Source: Dichotomocladium elegans (lineage: Eukaryota; Mucoromycota; Mucoromycetes; Mucorales; Lichtheimiaceae). Taken from it: a DNA stretch of 64,000 nucleotides. The stretch lies in the NCBI GenBank assembly GCA_025716815.1, contig JAIXMN010000035.1:186001-250000 (forward strand), given 5' to 3'. Under the pieces are notes generated by a model. It was given only the letters and a program-made list of their open reading frames with translations, was not told the origin of the DNA and did not search any database. Positions 48,526 to 60,320 of this stretch are shown here, piece after piece. Numbering within the stretch: position 1 is the stretch's first letter; each line of letters starts with the position of its first letter. A program made the position numbers and the translations under genes.

Positions 48526-49051
48526 TTGTTGTTTTTTCTTTTTTCTTTGGTAATGGGTTATTCTCACTTTTTGTGATAAACGGGAGGAATAAAAATAATA
48601 CGTCTGTTCTTGAAAAAAATCAAGGAGTGTTCTTCATCTTTCTTTGTTCCCTTTCTTCCACAATAAAACTACACACTCGATTCCGGTTCGACACTCTACC
48701 TGCACAAGGACAGAATGGCGCTGAAAAGAACACAAGCTTACCTACAGCATAGCCTACAGCCTTATAAAGTTTTATAATATGAATAGAATTTATGATAGGA
48801 AGGGGAACAGAGCTAAATATACAAGCAAATAAGTAGAATATAATTGTGAAATCATAGACAAGCGGTACGTTGCAAAAGAGCGAGTTAACAGATAACAGTA
48901 AGAAAGATGAAGAAGAAAATGGGGGGGGATGTAATTGCATATAAATATAGATGAAAGAATGCAGAGTCTATAGAAAAAAATGAAAAACATAGATAGCATG
49001 CCCATTCAGAATCGGTGAAAGCATTGAAGCTTATTGATTAAGTTGAATAAA
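48526..49051. other. Spacer, AT rich
   Basis: Promoter of the DUF202 gene and 3' side of the Sel1-repeat gene. Many ATA/TAA runs (48770-49050). No gene seen. Confidence 0.6.
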
Positions 49052-52000
49052 TTAAGAGGCTGAGGATGATGCGGAGTTGAACGCCCTTCGATGCAAGGAG
49101 GGAAACGTAGAGCGTGTTGATGATGTGTATGACGAAGATGACGAAGTAGACGTGGACGATGGCAGAAGAGAGTGGTCGTCAAGCTGAGCCCCTGATGCCC
49201 TGGCTTTTCGGTAATAATGCGCCGCCTTGGTAACGCTCACTTGGCCTGCCAGACCTTGTTCATGATATTCTGCGGCTCGCACCATAGCTGCCACAGTGTC
49301 CTCTCCGCAAAGAGGTGCGGCTGCTGCCAACTCCCAACAACGAAGCGCCTTGATTATGTCTACTTGGCCATCGACTCCCTGCTCGTAGCATTTTGCCAAT
49401 TCGACATATGCTTCTGAACTGTTGCCCTGATCGGCAGTCTCTTGGAGTAGCGCCATACCTCCGGCAGGATCGCGCTCCACGCGTCCCCAACCGTTGATCT
49501 TGTACAATGCTACCATGATTGCCGCGTACTGCACTTCGGGTCGTAGTTGTGGATTAAGGCATGTCTCGCTGGGTGTTGCAGCCGCATTAAACCAGACGTA
49601 CGCCTCCTCGCGAAGATCCTCTGCTGCCTCCCATGACTCCTTCTCGATCTGTGCTGCCATAGCATGTTTTAGGTGTCCAATAGCAAGTTCTGCCAGTGAT
49701 CCACAGCCGAGCTGGTAAGATGTCTCATACCATCGCAATGCCTGGTCCTTATCGATGCCGACGTTCGCATCTTCAAGATACCCTTCCTCGAAGTAGGTTC
49801 CGACCATCAAAGCTGCCGTTGGATCCCCGTGCTTAGCCGCCTCAACAAAGCACGTGAATGCACGGGAATGATCGCGCTGCACCTCAAAGCCATCAGATTT
49901 AAAACCTTGGTGGAAGAGGTTACCAAGCTCGCGTAAGGCCTCGGGCACTTTAAGCTTTGCAGCTACGTCGTAAAGAAGATACGCCTTTTGGTAGTCACCC
50001 TTGAGCCATAGAATATGTGCGAGCTCATACTTGCTGCGCGGATGCCCTTGATCACTCGCTTTGGCAAAGTAGTTGCGCGCAACCATTAGATTCGCCTCGA
50101 GACCAGCCTTCCCGTTCTTGTGATACATGCCAAGCTGGAATTGGGCCGCTCTGAGACGTCCCTTCTCAGCCGCTTGACGGAACCATTCGAGCGCTTCAGC
50201 CTCGCGCTTATCATTTTGGAGGAGTATACCAAGGGAGTACATAGCCTCTGCATGGTCAGCCTCTGACGCAGCGCGAGTGTACCACGCAGTCGCCTGGGAA
50301 ACGTTCCTGGCGTCCTCGAACCATTGGCCAAGCAGGAACATCGCAAGTCCCAACCCGCGTCGATCGTCCTCCATTTGTTGATCATCCGCAAATACTTCTT
50401 CGCATGCACCAGCATCCGCGTTGTCGCGCGCTTCGATGAGATCCAAAAGGTCTTGGACAGCTGCCGCCTCTTCACCCTGCAGCCCGCCGCGGCCATTCAG
50501 ACGATAGGACGCTAGCATAACACGGGGAAGGAGAATATCTGGAGATATAGCAGTTATTCGTCTCAGCCAGATCACCGCTTCACGGTGACGACCTGTGCGA
50601 CTATACAACTCGGCTGCTCGAATCATGGCACGGACATGGCCTTGCTGTGCTGCAGCCAAGTAGAGCGGCAATGCTAGGTGATATTGTCCAGGGGCAACTG
50701 CTGAGCCAAGGCCATGTTCATATGAGAGACCCAGATGCACCAAAGCCTCGACATCATTGTGTTTCGCCGCGTCCTCAAGCCACTCGAGTGTATCACAGCC
50801 GTCCCAATAAATATCATCTTTTTGCTCGAACTTGAGCATAAGAGCAAATTGCCGCATCGAGCCAGCATGGCGTGCAGACACGCCTTGCTCGAACCTTTTC
50901 CGAGCTTCCCGGTCGTCTTCTTCCGCTAGTGCAAGCATCCCTAGCTCATAGGCTGCCGCGCCTTCGCCCTCATCTGATGCTTCTCGGAACCATCGCTTGG
51001 CTTCCTCTCGGTTATGTTGCACACCTGCACCTCCATGTAGCAGCAGATAACCTACATAAGCAGTCCATGAATGTCAGATCAAACAAAGAGAATTAACAAG
51101 TAAAAAACGTACCAATGTAGTAGCGCACACGTCGGGCATGTTGACGCGTCTCCGCAGAATGATGATTCATTTTATCCAATAGCGGTTCAAGGGCACGACA
51201 ATAATGAAGTGCCTTGGCATGCTGCTCGGGATGCTCAATATGTATTGTGGCAAGTCGGAACTTTGTCCGCTCTTGGTACCAGTTGGGTTCTTGCTTGGTA
51301 ACAGGCACAGCAACAGCAGCTTCGTACCACGTGATGGCGCTCTGCATATCCTTGGCAGTACCTTTACCATACTCACAGCAAATCCCTGAGCGGGATGAAA
51401 AAGGGTGGGAATTGTGTCAGTGTCACAGTGTGGGCGATTTGTGTCCCTTTTCATTGATTACCGAGAAGCTCTAATGCCTCAATCGCAGCATCGCTGACGT
51501 CATGTTCGACCATATCCGAGAGACAAGAATAAACCTCTTTTTGATCCTCAGCAGAGCCCTTGTCAGCGAGAACAACGAGCTTGCTCCTCGCCATGCGTGC
51601 CAGCCATCCTACGGGAGTGAGCATTCCGTGATCGCGGGCAATTTGCGTGTACTTCTCCATAGCGTCCTGCCACATGGCTTGGCTCTCATACATGGCGCCA
51701 AGCGCAAGACCGGCCCTGGAACTGATATGTCAGAATGCATTCAAATGATTACCGGGATAGGAATAGCGTCTTACTTTGAATAACCGAGCTTTTCCGCTTG
51801 AAGGTAGCACAAGACAGCGTCATCAATGGACTGCGGTACATTACTGTTGCCTTCAGCATACATTCGTGCAAGAGCACAATATGACAGTGGATCTTTTTTC
51901 TCGCTTGCGGCTTTCTTGTATAGCTGGAAGGCGGCGATGATACGGGCTTCTTTATCCTCGAGGAGCTCAGCGGCTGCATCGGACTCATACACTGCGGCCA

Positions 52001-54336
52001 GTTCACGCATCCCCGTGGGATCCCCCAGGGACGCCGCCTTCTGTAGCCAATACAGCCCATCACGCAGATGCTGCTCCGACGTAAGCAGGAGCTTGGCAAG
52101 TTCTACCATGGAAGGAGCGTTGCCCTTTTCTGCAGCCTCTCTGAATAATGAAGTGGCCATAGCCGTATCAATTTCTTTGACTGGTGACAATCCCTTGGCG
52201 TAATAAAGGCCCAGACTGTGCTGTGCTGTGGAGTGGCCGTTCTCTGCGGCAGCTTTATACCATTGAAATGCACGCACCGGGTCCTTTGGAATTAATATCC
52301 CCATGGGCGGCTCGCTGATACCGTTGGAAAGCATGTAGGCGACCTGAAATTGGCCATGCTTGTCGCCACTCATGGCTGATTTCTCGTAGTACTCGAACGC
52401 CTTAATGATGTTCCGCTGCACTGTCATTGGTGTCACCTTAGTATCTGCGTTGCCGTCATACTTTTCGTCATCGCTGGATGGCACACCTTCCTCATAGCAT
52501 GCGCCAGCCCAGTAGTACGCAGGTGCGTATTTTTCAATGTCAGTCAATATCAGAAGTTCCTGAAATGCCCAAGCGGGCTTACGGGCTATTCCGCCCCAAG
52601 CCTGGAGCCTATACCGGACCACTTGTAAGCGCGCCTTTAGCCTGTACGTGGTGTCATGCTCTGATGGAGAAACACTGCCATAGGCTGCCTTTTCGAACCA
52701 GTGGAAAGCATCTGCAGCTTTGTCAGTGCGCATAAGGAGCTCTCCAAGGGATACCTGTGCAATTACGGATCCGGCGCGGGCGGCTTTGCCATACAACTTG
52801 ATCGCTTGCTTCAGATCCTTCATACAACCATCTCCTTGCTCAAACTGCTGCGCAAGTAGGCCCATAGCACGAAGATCTCCCTGTGCTGCTGCCTTTTGGT
52901 AGAGACGATGAGCCATAGCAGGATCCTTTGGCGTGGCAATACCTTCCGCGTGCATGGTACCGAGTACACGCTGGGCAGAGGCAGAGCCATATTCCGCCGA
53001 CTGAGTGAGATGATACAGCGCAAGGGCATAATCCGGCTGCTGATCCGTACTAGTATGGAAGCGATGGTAGATGCCAATCGCATAATGGGCGAGTGCGCAT
53101 GTCTCGGATATTTCAGGTTCGTCGTCGTCGCTGGAGGTTCTGTCGGAAGCAGCATCGATGGCGCGTTCGTAAAAAGATATGGCATGTTTGATATCCTGGA
53201 CGACATGAATACCTTCTTCGTAGAGTGTCCCCAACCGATAGAGCGCCTTGGGGTTATTCTAGAATAGTGTCACATGGATAAATATAGCGATTGTTTTTAG
53301 TCCTATTTCTTTTAGGCCTATTTACCTGATCGGCGGCCTTTTTAAGGAACCGAAGACCCTGCTCATGTTCTCTGTCGAAGTGGTCCATTAGCAAGATTCC
53401 AAGCGCCGCCTGCGCATCTGCATGGCCTTGTCGAGCAGCTGCCATATACCACTGACGGGCATGCTGATGGTTGGCCAACCGGGCAACGGCAGATCCGACT
53501 CTATATTGGGCAGCCGGGTGTCCTTTTGACGCAGCGCTAGTGAAATGACGCATGGCTTCTGTTTTTTTATTGGGAGTCGTTGCAATGAGGATGATTCCGA
53601 TGCGATAGTGGGCAAAAGCGATCCAGGAAGCAGATAAGTCACTATCATTGAAGGCTACTGTGCGTTTGTACCATTTCAACGCCTTGTTAACATCAGGCAA
53701 CCGATCGGGAGTAAGGCCAAATTCGTATGCCATTGCGAGAGGGCAGAAAGCTTCATAATCCGTTTTTGCAAGCTGTGTTATCTCAGAAAATACTAAATCG
53801 ATGATGCTGGGATGAATGGCCTGATGAAGAAGGCGGTCGAGGAGTGCCGTGTTGCAGCTCGTTGCGCGCACAAGACTAGCAAAGAAGTCCGCGACGGTGA
53901 GGGTGATTGCCTTTCCGCCGGCGCTATCCAATGTAATGGTGGTATTCGAGTTTGCCTCGTGACCTGCTATTGCGACACTGAGTGAGGCAGCAGGAGTAAC
54001 GGAGGTCGCAGTGATAGTCTGATGTGTTATGGAGGAGGAATGACACGATGAGAGTGACGATGGCGAGAAGATGGAGCTGTTGTCCGAGGATGCGAGGGAG
54101 AAGAGAGCGGTGACGACTGAAGCAGACGAAGTGCTAGAGTACGAAGAGACTCGATTGCTGCTGCGATTGTTGTCATTGTTTTTGGAGATAGGAGCACGGC
54201 TGTAGTCATTGTCGGTGTCGCAGCGAGGCTCTGAAGTCAAAGCGGCTCTCGCAGGTAGAGGATGAGGTTCAGTAACAGTTGAGGCGACTATCTTTTTCTT
54301 TGCTACCCCTGCTGGATGACTTTGTTGGGCACCCAT
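49052..54336 (-). CDS. Giant Sel1-repeat (SLR) protein, 1,673 residues, with myristoylation-type N-terminus
   Basis: Exons 54336-53326, 53258-51775, 51715-51462, 51385-51113 and 51051-49052 join in phase. The start MGAQQS fits the N-myristoylation consensus MGxxxS. After about 120 disordered Ser-rich residues the chain is almost entirely Sel1-like repeats, e.g. AAQYRVGSAVARL with HARQWYMAAARQGHADA, AQRVLGTMHAEGIATPKDP, GQFQVAYMLSNGI, AQHSLGLYYAKGL and AAYELGMLAL. By eye I count at least 25 repeats. The C-terminus is a Ser/Thr tail. Sel1 proteins are scaffolds: Hrd3/SEL1L in ERAD and Skt5/Chs4 in chitin synthesis. This one lacks a signal peptide or membrane span and, unlike Chs4, has no CAAX box. 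If acylated, it would sit on the cytoplasmic face of a membrane. The gene is long and intron-poor compared with its neighbours. Confidence 0.88.
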
Positions 54337-56189
54337 GAGCGATAGAGAAAAAGATAAAGGACGTCAAAGATTTGAGTTTTTTATATTGTGCACAAAAGTG
54401 TGACAGCAACAACAGCTTAAGACCGAAATTAAGGGGGGTGCCGAAGCGAGAGAAGAATGAGAGAAAAAGCGGGTTGGGGGATGGCAAACAAAAGCAGGAC
54501 TATATATAGCTTACGAGATAAGTCTGCTTAGCAACAATGAACAACCGGTGATTTGGGGGACGGAAGTCTGTGGGGGGAGGCGTGTCGCAGTTATATATTT
54601 AATCACGCAGCGCTTTTTGATGAGCGATCTATCTGCAAGCAACCGCGGCGGAAATTCAAGCCGCCGTAAAATGATGAATGACTTGGACTCACGTTAGCTA
54701 CTAAGCATCCCCTTGTGACAACAGTGGGCTGTATTGACGACATGCATACATATATAGGCTTCTATTACTTTCCAGCCGGTGCCTGTCATTGAGAGCAATA
54801 GTACACCGGTTTACCAGAAAGCGGACCTTTTTCTTTGGGTGATTTGTATACCCAGTGGTTCCTTTTTTATACTTGATGAGGGGTTATTGGCAATCGTCGG
54901 GGGGAGTCGTAGGTCAGTTAAATTTTATATTGTGCGCCAGCCCGATATCGTACCTTAGAGACTAGATGCTAGCTCGACTTTTTTAATGGGGGTATATTTT
55001 ATTTAACAACCGGTTGTCCGATGGTTCATTCGTCAACCGCGCTAGGATTGCCATGGCATACACGTTGCCGGCATCATGCGAGATCACTAAATGCATACGC
55101 ACAGCGCATGACGTATGTAGCCTAGCTATACATTGTTTGTTGTTTGCTCCCCTTTTTATTAGTGATACCGTTGCAGCATACGAGTCACAGCTATTAATTT
55201 GAAATCTAATCAGTCATAAAGGCATTCTCAGTATGTAACTGAGGCTTTGTACGAAGCCTCCATCCAGTCTCACCATCGATTCCAGATAAATAGGACTCGC
55301 TGTTCTATATTCCCTTTTGGGCATGTGCGTGCGTCTATTAGTGCAAGAGCGCACGGTCATTTGTCAACAAAGAAGATAAGTCATTACCTTATTGCGCAAG
55401 TGATAGACAACGTACATGTGCACATAAATTATCCGGTTTTGCTTTACACATCTCCACTATCGCTTCTTAGTTTATAATGCGTACTTCGTGCTTCTTGGCG
55501 ATCAATCATGGTTCCTACTCATTCGAACACTATGTGTGACATTCGTATTGGAATAGCAGGGAGGACAAGGCTCTCTTTATATTATATGTCCGCTGCTCTT
55601 CATGTAGGTTGGGGCTATCTAGAAAAACGCACCGCGTCTGCTCAAGCTGACTTAGCTCTTCCTTATCCATTAATCCATAGGTCTATATTTAGCGTGTGTA
55701 CGTGGGATAAAATGCCAGAAGGACAATGTTGAGTAACATGACAAAACAACCTGGGGTAAGGAGTCATTGGATGCGCACAGGAATAGAATCTTGTCCGTCA
55801 CGCGGAGGCTCATCCATTTGTTCTGACTGTTCTTATGCTACTTGGCAGGAGAAGCTTTTTGCTTTAACTGCGCGCATTTTTTGCCGCAGCGTTCAGTTCC
55901 TTCTGCGCCGCTGATGTATCTGGAGCCCGCCGATTTGCTACAACCTAACAAATCAGCGCTCATCACCATATAGAACGCAAATGCAGAGTGCGGAATGATG
56001 GTTATTATTGCTGTTCTAAGTGGAGAAAGAATCTCGTCAGAAAAGTATCAAGCCGGAGGGCAAATAGATATGGAAATCGCTGATGCTCACACTTGTGATG
56101 ACAGTTGTACGGACTCTTATCGTATTGCGCGGGTAGATCTTGCTCGAGATTTACTCGATTGGTGAAGCTGTCTGTCATTCAGTGGGACA
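54337..56189. other. Long spacer without a recognised gene
   Basis: About 1.9 kb. It includes the promoter of the Sel1-repeat gene and a perfect hairpin with 7-bp arms GAGGCTT/AAGCCTC and a 6-base loop near 55241-55260. Only short open frames occur. The sequence is less structured than other spacers and may hold decayed elements. Confidence 0.5.
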
Positions 56190-56625
56190 GTCATATATCT
56201 TGCATATCACGCGGGAGGCTTAAATTGCCAATCGCATTAGTGCAATAACGAAGAGAAGAGTGCTGGAGGACAAAAGATGACTGATGTATGAAACGGTTTC
56301 ATCTACATAGCGTCTCAACATACTTGTGGTAAGAGTAAACTCATCGCTTTCCCGCGATTTAGAGACCCGTTCTTGATTGGAACGTAAAACAGCGCATCAG
56401 CGCTAGGGAACTCTCCTCCAAACAGCGATGGATGCTTCTTGCATGTGAGGTCTTCGTCGGACGAGACCATCAGGGTCGTTGGCTTTGCAATTGGGTTATA
56501 CAAACTGACCAAATAGGGCTATACAATGGAAGATAAGGTATTAGTAAAGCAAGGAAGAAAAGAACAGGCATAATTCGGACTGTTCCATACGCGGCCAACG
56601 GGGTGACCAATTGTCCCACCATCAT
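56190..56625 (-). pseudogene. Exon-like gene fragment of unknown origin
   Basis: A minus-strand stretch with a good acceptor (TTGTATAG at about 56520) opens PYLVSLYNPIAKPTTLM and continues GGEFPSADALFYVPIKNGSLN to a plausible donor (CAA/GTATGT, about 56317). A possible last exon reads HSSLRYCTNAIGNL, and a possible first piece reads MMVGQLVTPLAAYG. I could not build a complete in-phase gene and do not recognise the family. It could be a short real gene or a relic. Confidence 0.25.
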
Positions 56626-56756
56626 GTTATTTCGTGTACAGCATTTCTTAAAAAACTGACTGAAACAAATGCAAGCTGTTACCGGTTTCTTGGGAAATTC
56701 ACTCCGAAACCGTACAGCTCCTTGTGGAATTGGAAATAAATCGCCTCTTTCAGACT

Positions 56757-57941
56757 ATGACTTCGACTGTTGCTACGCCACCATTGCATCAGAATTCTTC
56801 CTCACCTTCAGTTGCATCCCTCGTTTCATGGCAAACGGAATTATCAATTTTTTTTAAGGGCATGGGTTTGTTGGAAACCAGCCGCTGTTTCCAGAATGAA
56901 CTTGTGATTCTTTCTCGCCAGCATCTTGCACAATTGCCCAGCCAATTAGAGCATCTCGTCGATCGTCTGCTGCAATGCCTCGAGCAACATGTGGAAGCGA
57001 AAGAGGCTGCACAATCATTTCATGATCCAAGCGCGATCCAGGCAAATCGCGACAAAATGCTCTATTGCGAAATAAAAACGAACAAGAAGAAACGGAAACA
57101 CATTGAAGAAGAGTACATAGTCGAAGACAAGGACGAGGATAATGTCAAAGCTCATAGCGGCGATGAGGAGGGGGAAAATATTGAAGAAGGAGAAGAAGAA
57201 GAAGAAGAACAAAGGATGGCCAGGCTAGATCCTGAACAGGTCCAGATCCGTGCTTCGAAGAAACAAGTGGAGCAACGGATACAGACGTTCATTGCTGCCA
57301 AGCAAGCCGAAGTGGATGCTAGCAACAGGACAGAATTCCTAAATCGCGCCGATCCGACAAGCACTGACATTACTTGCGCGCGTGCCGATGCGCGTGAGAT
57401 CAACAGAAATATCCAGATGAAGTTTGATATTGTCAACAACGAAGATGGGCCTTTGGCGCGTTCAACACTATCATCATCCTCGGTGCCGAAAACAGGACAG
57501 GAAAAACAAATAAGCGACGAAGGGCATTGTGAACGGATTGACAACATTTCAGCGCACCTGAATCTGGTCTTTGACACCAAGGCAGACCCACCTTTTACAA
57601 GTGTACCTGAGCGACTTAGGGTGCTTGAGGATCGACTGATGGCCATTGAGCGTGAGAATCCGCCGTGGGCTGCTGCCCATTTTGCTCAGCCGAATCAGCC
57701 AGCAACGCAAAAGCCGAAAACAGTCATCATCACCCGGCCCGGGCAACCGATACCAAATTATATCGCTACAGAAATCGATAAGCTCTCCACCACTACCACA
57801 TCTACCACGACATCACCCATCCTCAAGACAACAGGCCGCGCCAACTCGTCCCTCACGCGAGCTGTATTGGAACAATTGCATCGACAGCGGCAGGCATCTC
57901 CAGTAGATGCTGCTACATCAGTGGAACCACGGATAATATGA
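56757..57941 (+). CDS. MBIP-like protein (ATAC complex subunit family)
   Basis: A single exon of 394 residues. The conserved core lies at about 155-290: VEQRIQTFIAAKQAEVDASN followed by RTEFLNRADPTSTDITCARAD matches human MBIP (ERIQAFIERKQAEIN, then R-x-E-F and a C-A-R-T-D block), and ERIDNISAHLNLVF with RLRVLEDRLMAIE matches its second, coiled-coil part. MBIP is known as a subunit of the ATAC histone acetyltransferase complex and as a MAP3K12 inhibitor; in a fungus a chromatin role is the better guess. The N-terminus has a helical stretch (ELSIFFKGMGLLETSRCF), then a Lys run (KTNKKKRKH) and a Glu-rich loop. An acceptor-like CTTTCAG lies directly before the ATG, so a non-coding first exon is possible. 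Confidence 0.72.
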   Translation: MTSTVATPPLHQNSSSPSVASLVSWQTELSIFFKGMGLLETSRCFQNELVILSRQHLAQLPSQLEHLVDRLLQCLEQHVEAKEAAQSFHDPSAIQANRDKMLYCEIKTNKKKRKHIEEEYIVEDKDEDNVKAHSGDEEGENIEEGEEEEEEQRMARLDPEQVQIRASKKQVEQRIQTFIAAKQAEVDASNRTEFLNRADPTSTDITCARADAREINRNIQMKFDIVNNEDGPLARSTLSSSSVPKTGQEKQISDEGHCERIDNISAHLNLVFDTKADPPFTSVPERLRVLEDRLMAIERENPPWAAAHFAQPNQPATQKPKTVIITRPGQPIPNYIATEIDKLSTTTTSTTTSPILKTTGRANSSLTRAVLEQLHRQRQASPVDAATSVEPRII

Positions 57942-58308
57942 TATGGAGCTGGGTGTGCTATTATGTTATACACACACATACACCGATAAAATAAGCCATT
58001 TGGAAGAGTCTTTTGCTTTTTAATCAGTTTAGTTTCTGCTTTGATGTTTTTGGGAATGTAGAAAAGGTTACGCCTATTTCCCTGGCGTCGATGGGTCCCC
58101 AGACTTTCTTTATTCAGTGTAACAAAGGAAAAACCTTTTGTTCTCCCATTTTCCCAACCCGAGGGAGCACTAAAATGAGCGAAAGAGTTGAGTGCAGTAT
58201 TGCGGTATGATCAATAAGGTAATCCGCGGGTTATTCCTTCTTACTTATGGAATGGTGCTCATCCTTTTACCTTGGATTTTCTAGCGGGTTGCGATCAGAG
58301 ACTTACTA

Positions 58309-58640
58309 CAGTGGCTGCCCACTACAATGATAAATCGCTCTAGTGATACGCTTTTACGGAACCATATTGATCGGACATGGCTTATTCCAGCTCATTATAC
58401 AGTGACCGCCCTTTATAGTGATATTCGTTATAATGATAATTCGATATAGCGATACACTTTATAAAGAACAAAATTCCCGGTTAGGGCTTATTCCAATTCG
58501 TTATAGTGATAATTCGCTATAGTGATGCGGTTCCTTGGAACCGAGTGTATCACTATAACGGGCGGCCACTGTAGTGATAATCCGTTATAGTGATATGATT
58601 TGGTGGGAACCAAGGGTATCGCTATAACGGGCAGGTACTA
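58309..58640. mobile_element. Nested MITEs of Tc1/mariner (pogo-like) type
   Basis: An inner element (58400-58571, 172 bp) starts CAGTGACCGCCC and ends GGGCGGCCACTG, inverted repeats that match at 11 of 12 positions. TA stands directly on both sides, the target duplication of Tc1/mariner elements. The outer element starts CAGTGGCTGCCC (58309) and ends GGGCAGGTACTA (58640), again next to TA, and is interrupted by the inner one. Both are filled with direct and inverted copies of TTATAGTGATAATTCG, and the palindrome GGTTCCTTGGAACC sits in the inner copy (58529-58542). No coding capacity. Confidence 0.82.
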
Positions 58641-60320
58641 TACAGTATATGGTCCTTTCATTATATATGATTACTTACTCTCGCGTGTTCAACTCCTTTA
58701 GTCTATCAATTCAGAGCTCTTGTTCCGCTTTTCCCCATTTTCCTCTATCGCTCCAATCGAAACTTAGTTTTCACCGTCTTAGGCAAGAGCTACCTAATTT
58801 ACGAACAGAATCGTACGATACGATGGTAAAGATCAAATCATAAAAGCGTGGTCTGCTCTTGCGCTTGCATTCATACGATGCACATGAAGCAATTCAAGAG
58901 TCTTAATCGAGTAACAAAAGGTACTTCCTCCCTATGGTGTCAAACCGTGAGTGATCCGAGCAATTGTACTTACTGCATCTTAGCAGTGCAATAGCAGATA
59001 CGGGGTATTCTTTACAGAGTGTGATCCGGTACTTCATTCGCGACTTCTTGTCAGCAACAGCGGCAGCAACCTTGCGGTTTGTAATGCCTTAGCGCTCAAC
59101 AATATCAGTGCAACTATCCTCAAGATAATGCACTTGAAATTGAATAGCGCCGTCATGACCCGGTTTCACTGCTGCGAGCGAGACGTATCCTAACGTCTTA
59201 CAGTGGCCTCAAAAAGGGAGATTTATACACCGTAGAAGCCATGGCATTTGACTTCCGAACCTTTTGCTCGCTGACTTGGCTACGGATTAGGCATATACTT
59301 GAAAAACTCCAGGCGGTTAGAGCAATCGGTACAGGTCATGGAGATTACGGTACTCATCTATTAGACAGATTTTTGAGCTGCACTCGTGAATATTCCCCGC
59401 CAACTTCAACTGCATCCCGAATGGCAAGTGAAGGCAGAAATCAGTAACATTCCTCCTTGAGATGCAGCAGAAAGTGCTTTTATTAATCGATGGGCCTATT
59501 AGATTTTCAGCGAATGTGCGCGTACCAGTCCTGCAAACCCATTTTTCAAGAAGACAATATCGCCCATCGATAAGCTATTTCATATCCCGCAACAAAACGT
59601 TCTTCTGCCTGAATGGTCAAGAGTGCACTTCAGCTGAAAGGAAAATCAAAAAGTTGCACAAGGATGATTGTGGAAGATGGGCCGCTTAGGTAATATGGGG
59701 CCCGTATATACACACATGCGCAGAAAGAAATGCAAACCAAGAACATATCAGTATATAATATATATAATCTTTACCTGCCAATGATTTAAAAAATACTGCA
59801 GATCGATATTAGGGAGCTTTATTGTAGATAGGAAATGTTGCATAAGTTACAAGTGAGAATGGTAAAGGGACTATAGACGACCCTGATACAGATGAATAAG
59901 AGGCGTGGTAGGCACTATTGTGTGGGGAGAAACAGAAAAGGGACCGATGACCGATAAAAAGTGAGCATTGGTGTGGCCTTTTGTTGGAAAAAAATAATAA
60001 TCGGGGCGCCGACCCAATCAAAAGGGTTGCTCTTTCCTTCACACACACACACACTTCCTTCCCTCATACCTTCGCAGCTTTCCTTCCACCTGGACAGAAT
60101 CTACGATATACCTTTTGAAGGCGAAGGATAGAGAACCGAAAACATAAAAAGAGCTCGACAGCATTTCTTCGCATTTTTTTCTTCCCGACCAGCCACCTTC
60201 CCTCTCTCACTCCCACAAGAGGCATTCCCATCACTTGACTCTTCTTTTTTCATTGATTCCGCTTTAGACACATACATATTTGCATACATACGCAACCTTC
60301 TCCTTTCTTCCCGAGCAACA
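58641..60320. other. Spacer with decayed transposon sequence and promoter of the INTS10-like gene
   Basis: 58860-59700 holds broken frames on both strands (e.g. minus-strand NRKVAAAVADKKSRMKYRI around 59050) that look like remains of a transposase-type ORF. 60040-60320 is pyrimidine rich with CA repeats and ends in the 5' UTR of the next gene. Confidence 0.4.
59462..59700 (+). pseudogene. Possible pogo/Tigger transposase DDE fragment
   Basis: KVLLLIDGP followed by ANVRVPVLQ resembles the second catalytic block of pogo-like transposases (L-L-x-D-x-x-x-x-H and then a conserved valine-rich strand), but the His and the downstream motifs are lost and the frame is short. Its place about 0.8 kb from the MITEs fits a relic of the autonomous partner. 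Confidence 0.3.

Noticed and set aside
55241..55260. GAGGCTT/AAGCCTC hairpin as a tRNA or terminator
   Set aside because: No cloverleaf, no B box; bacterial-type terminators do not apply in a fungal nucleus.
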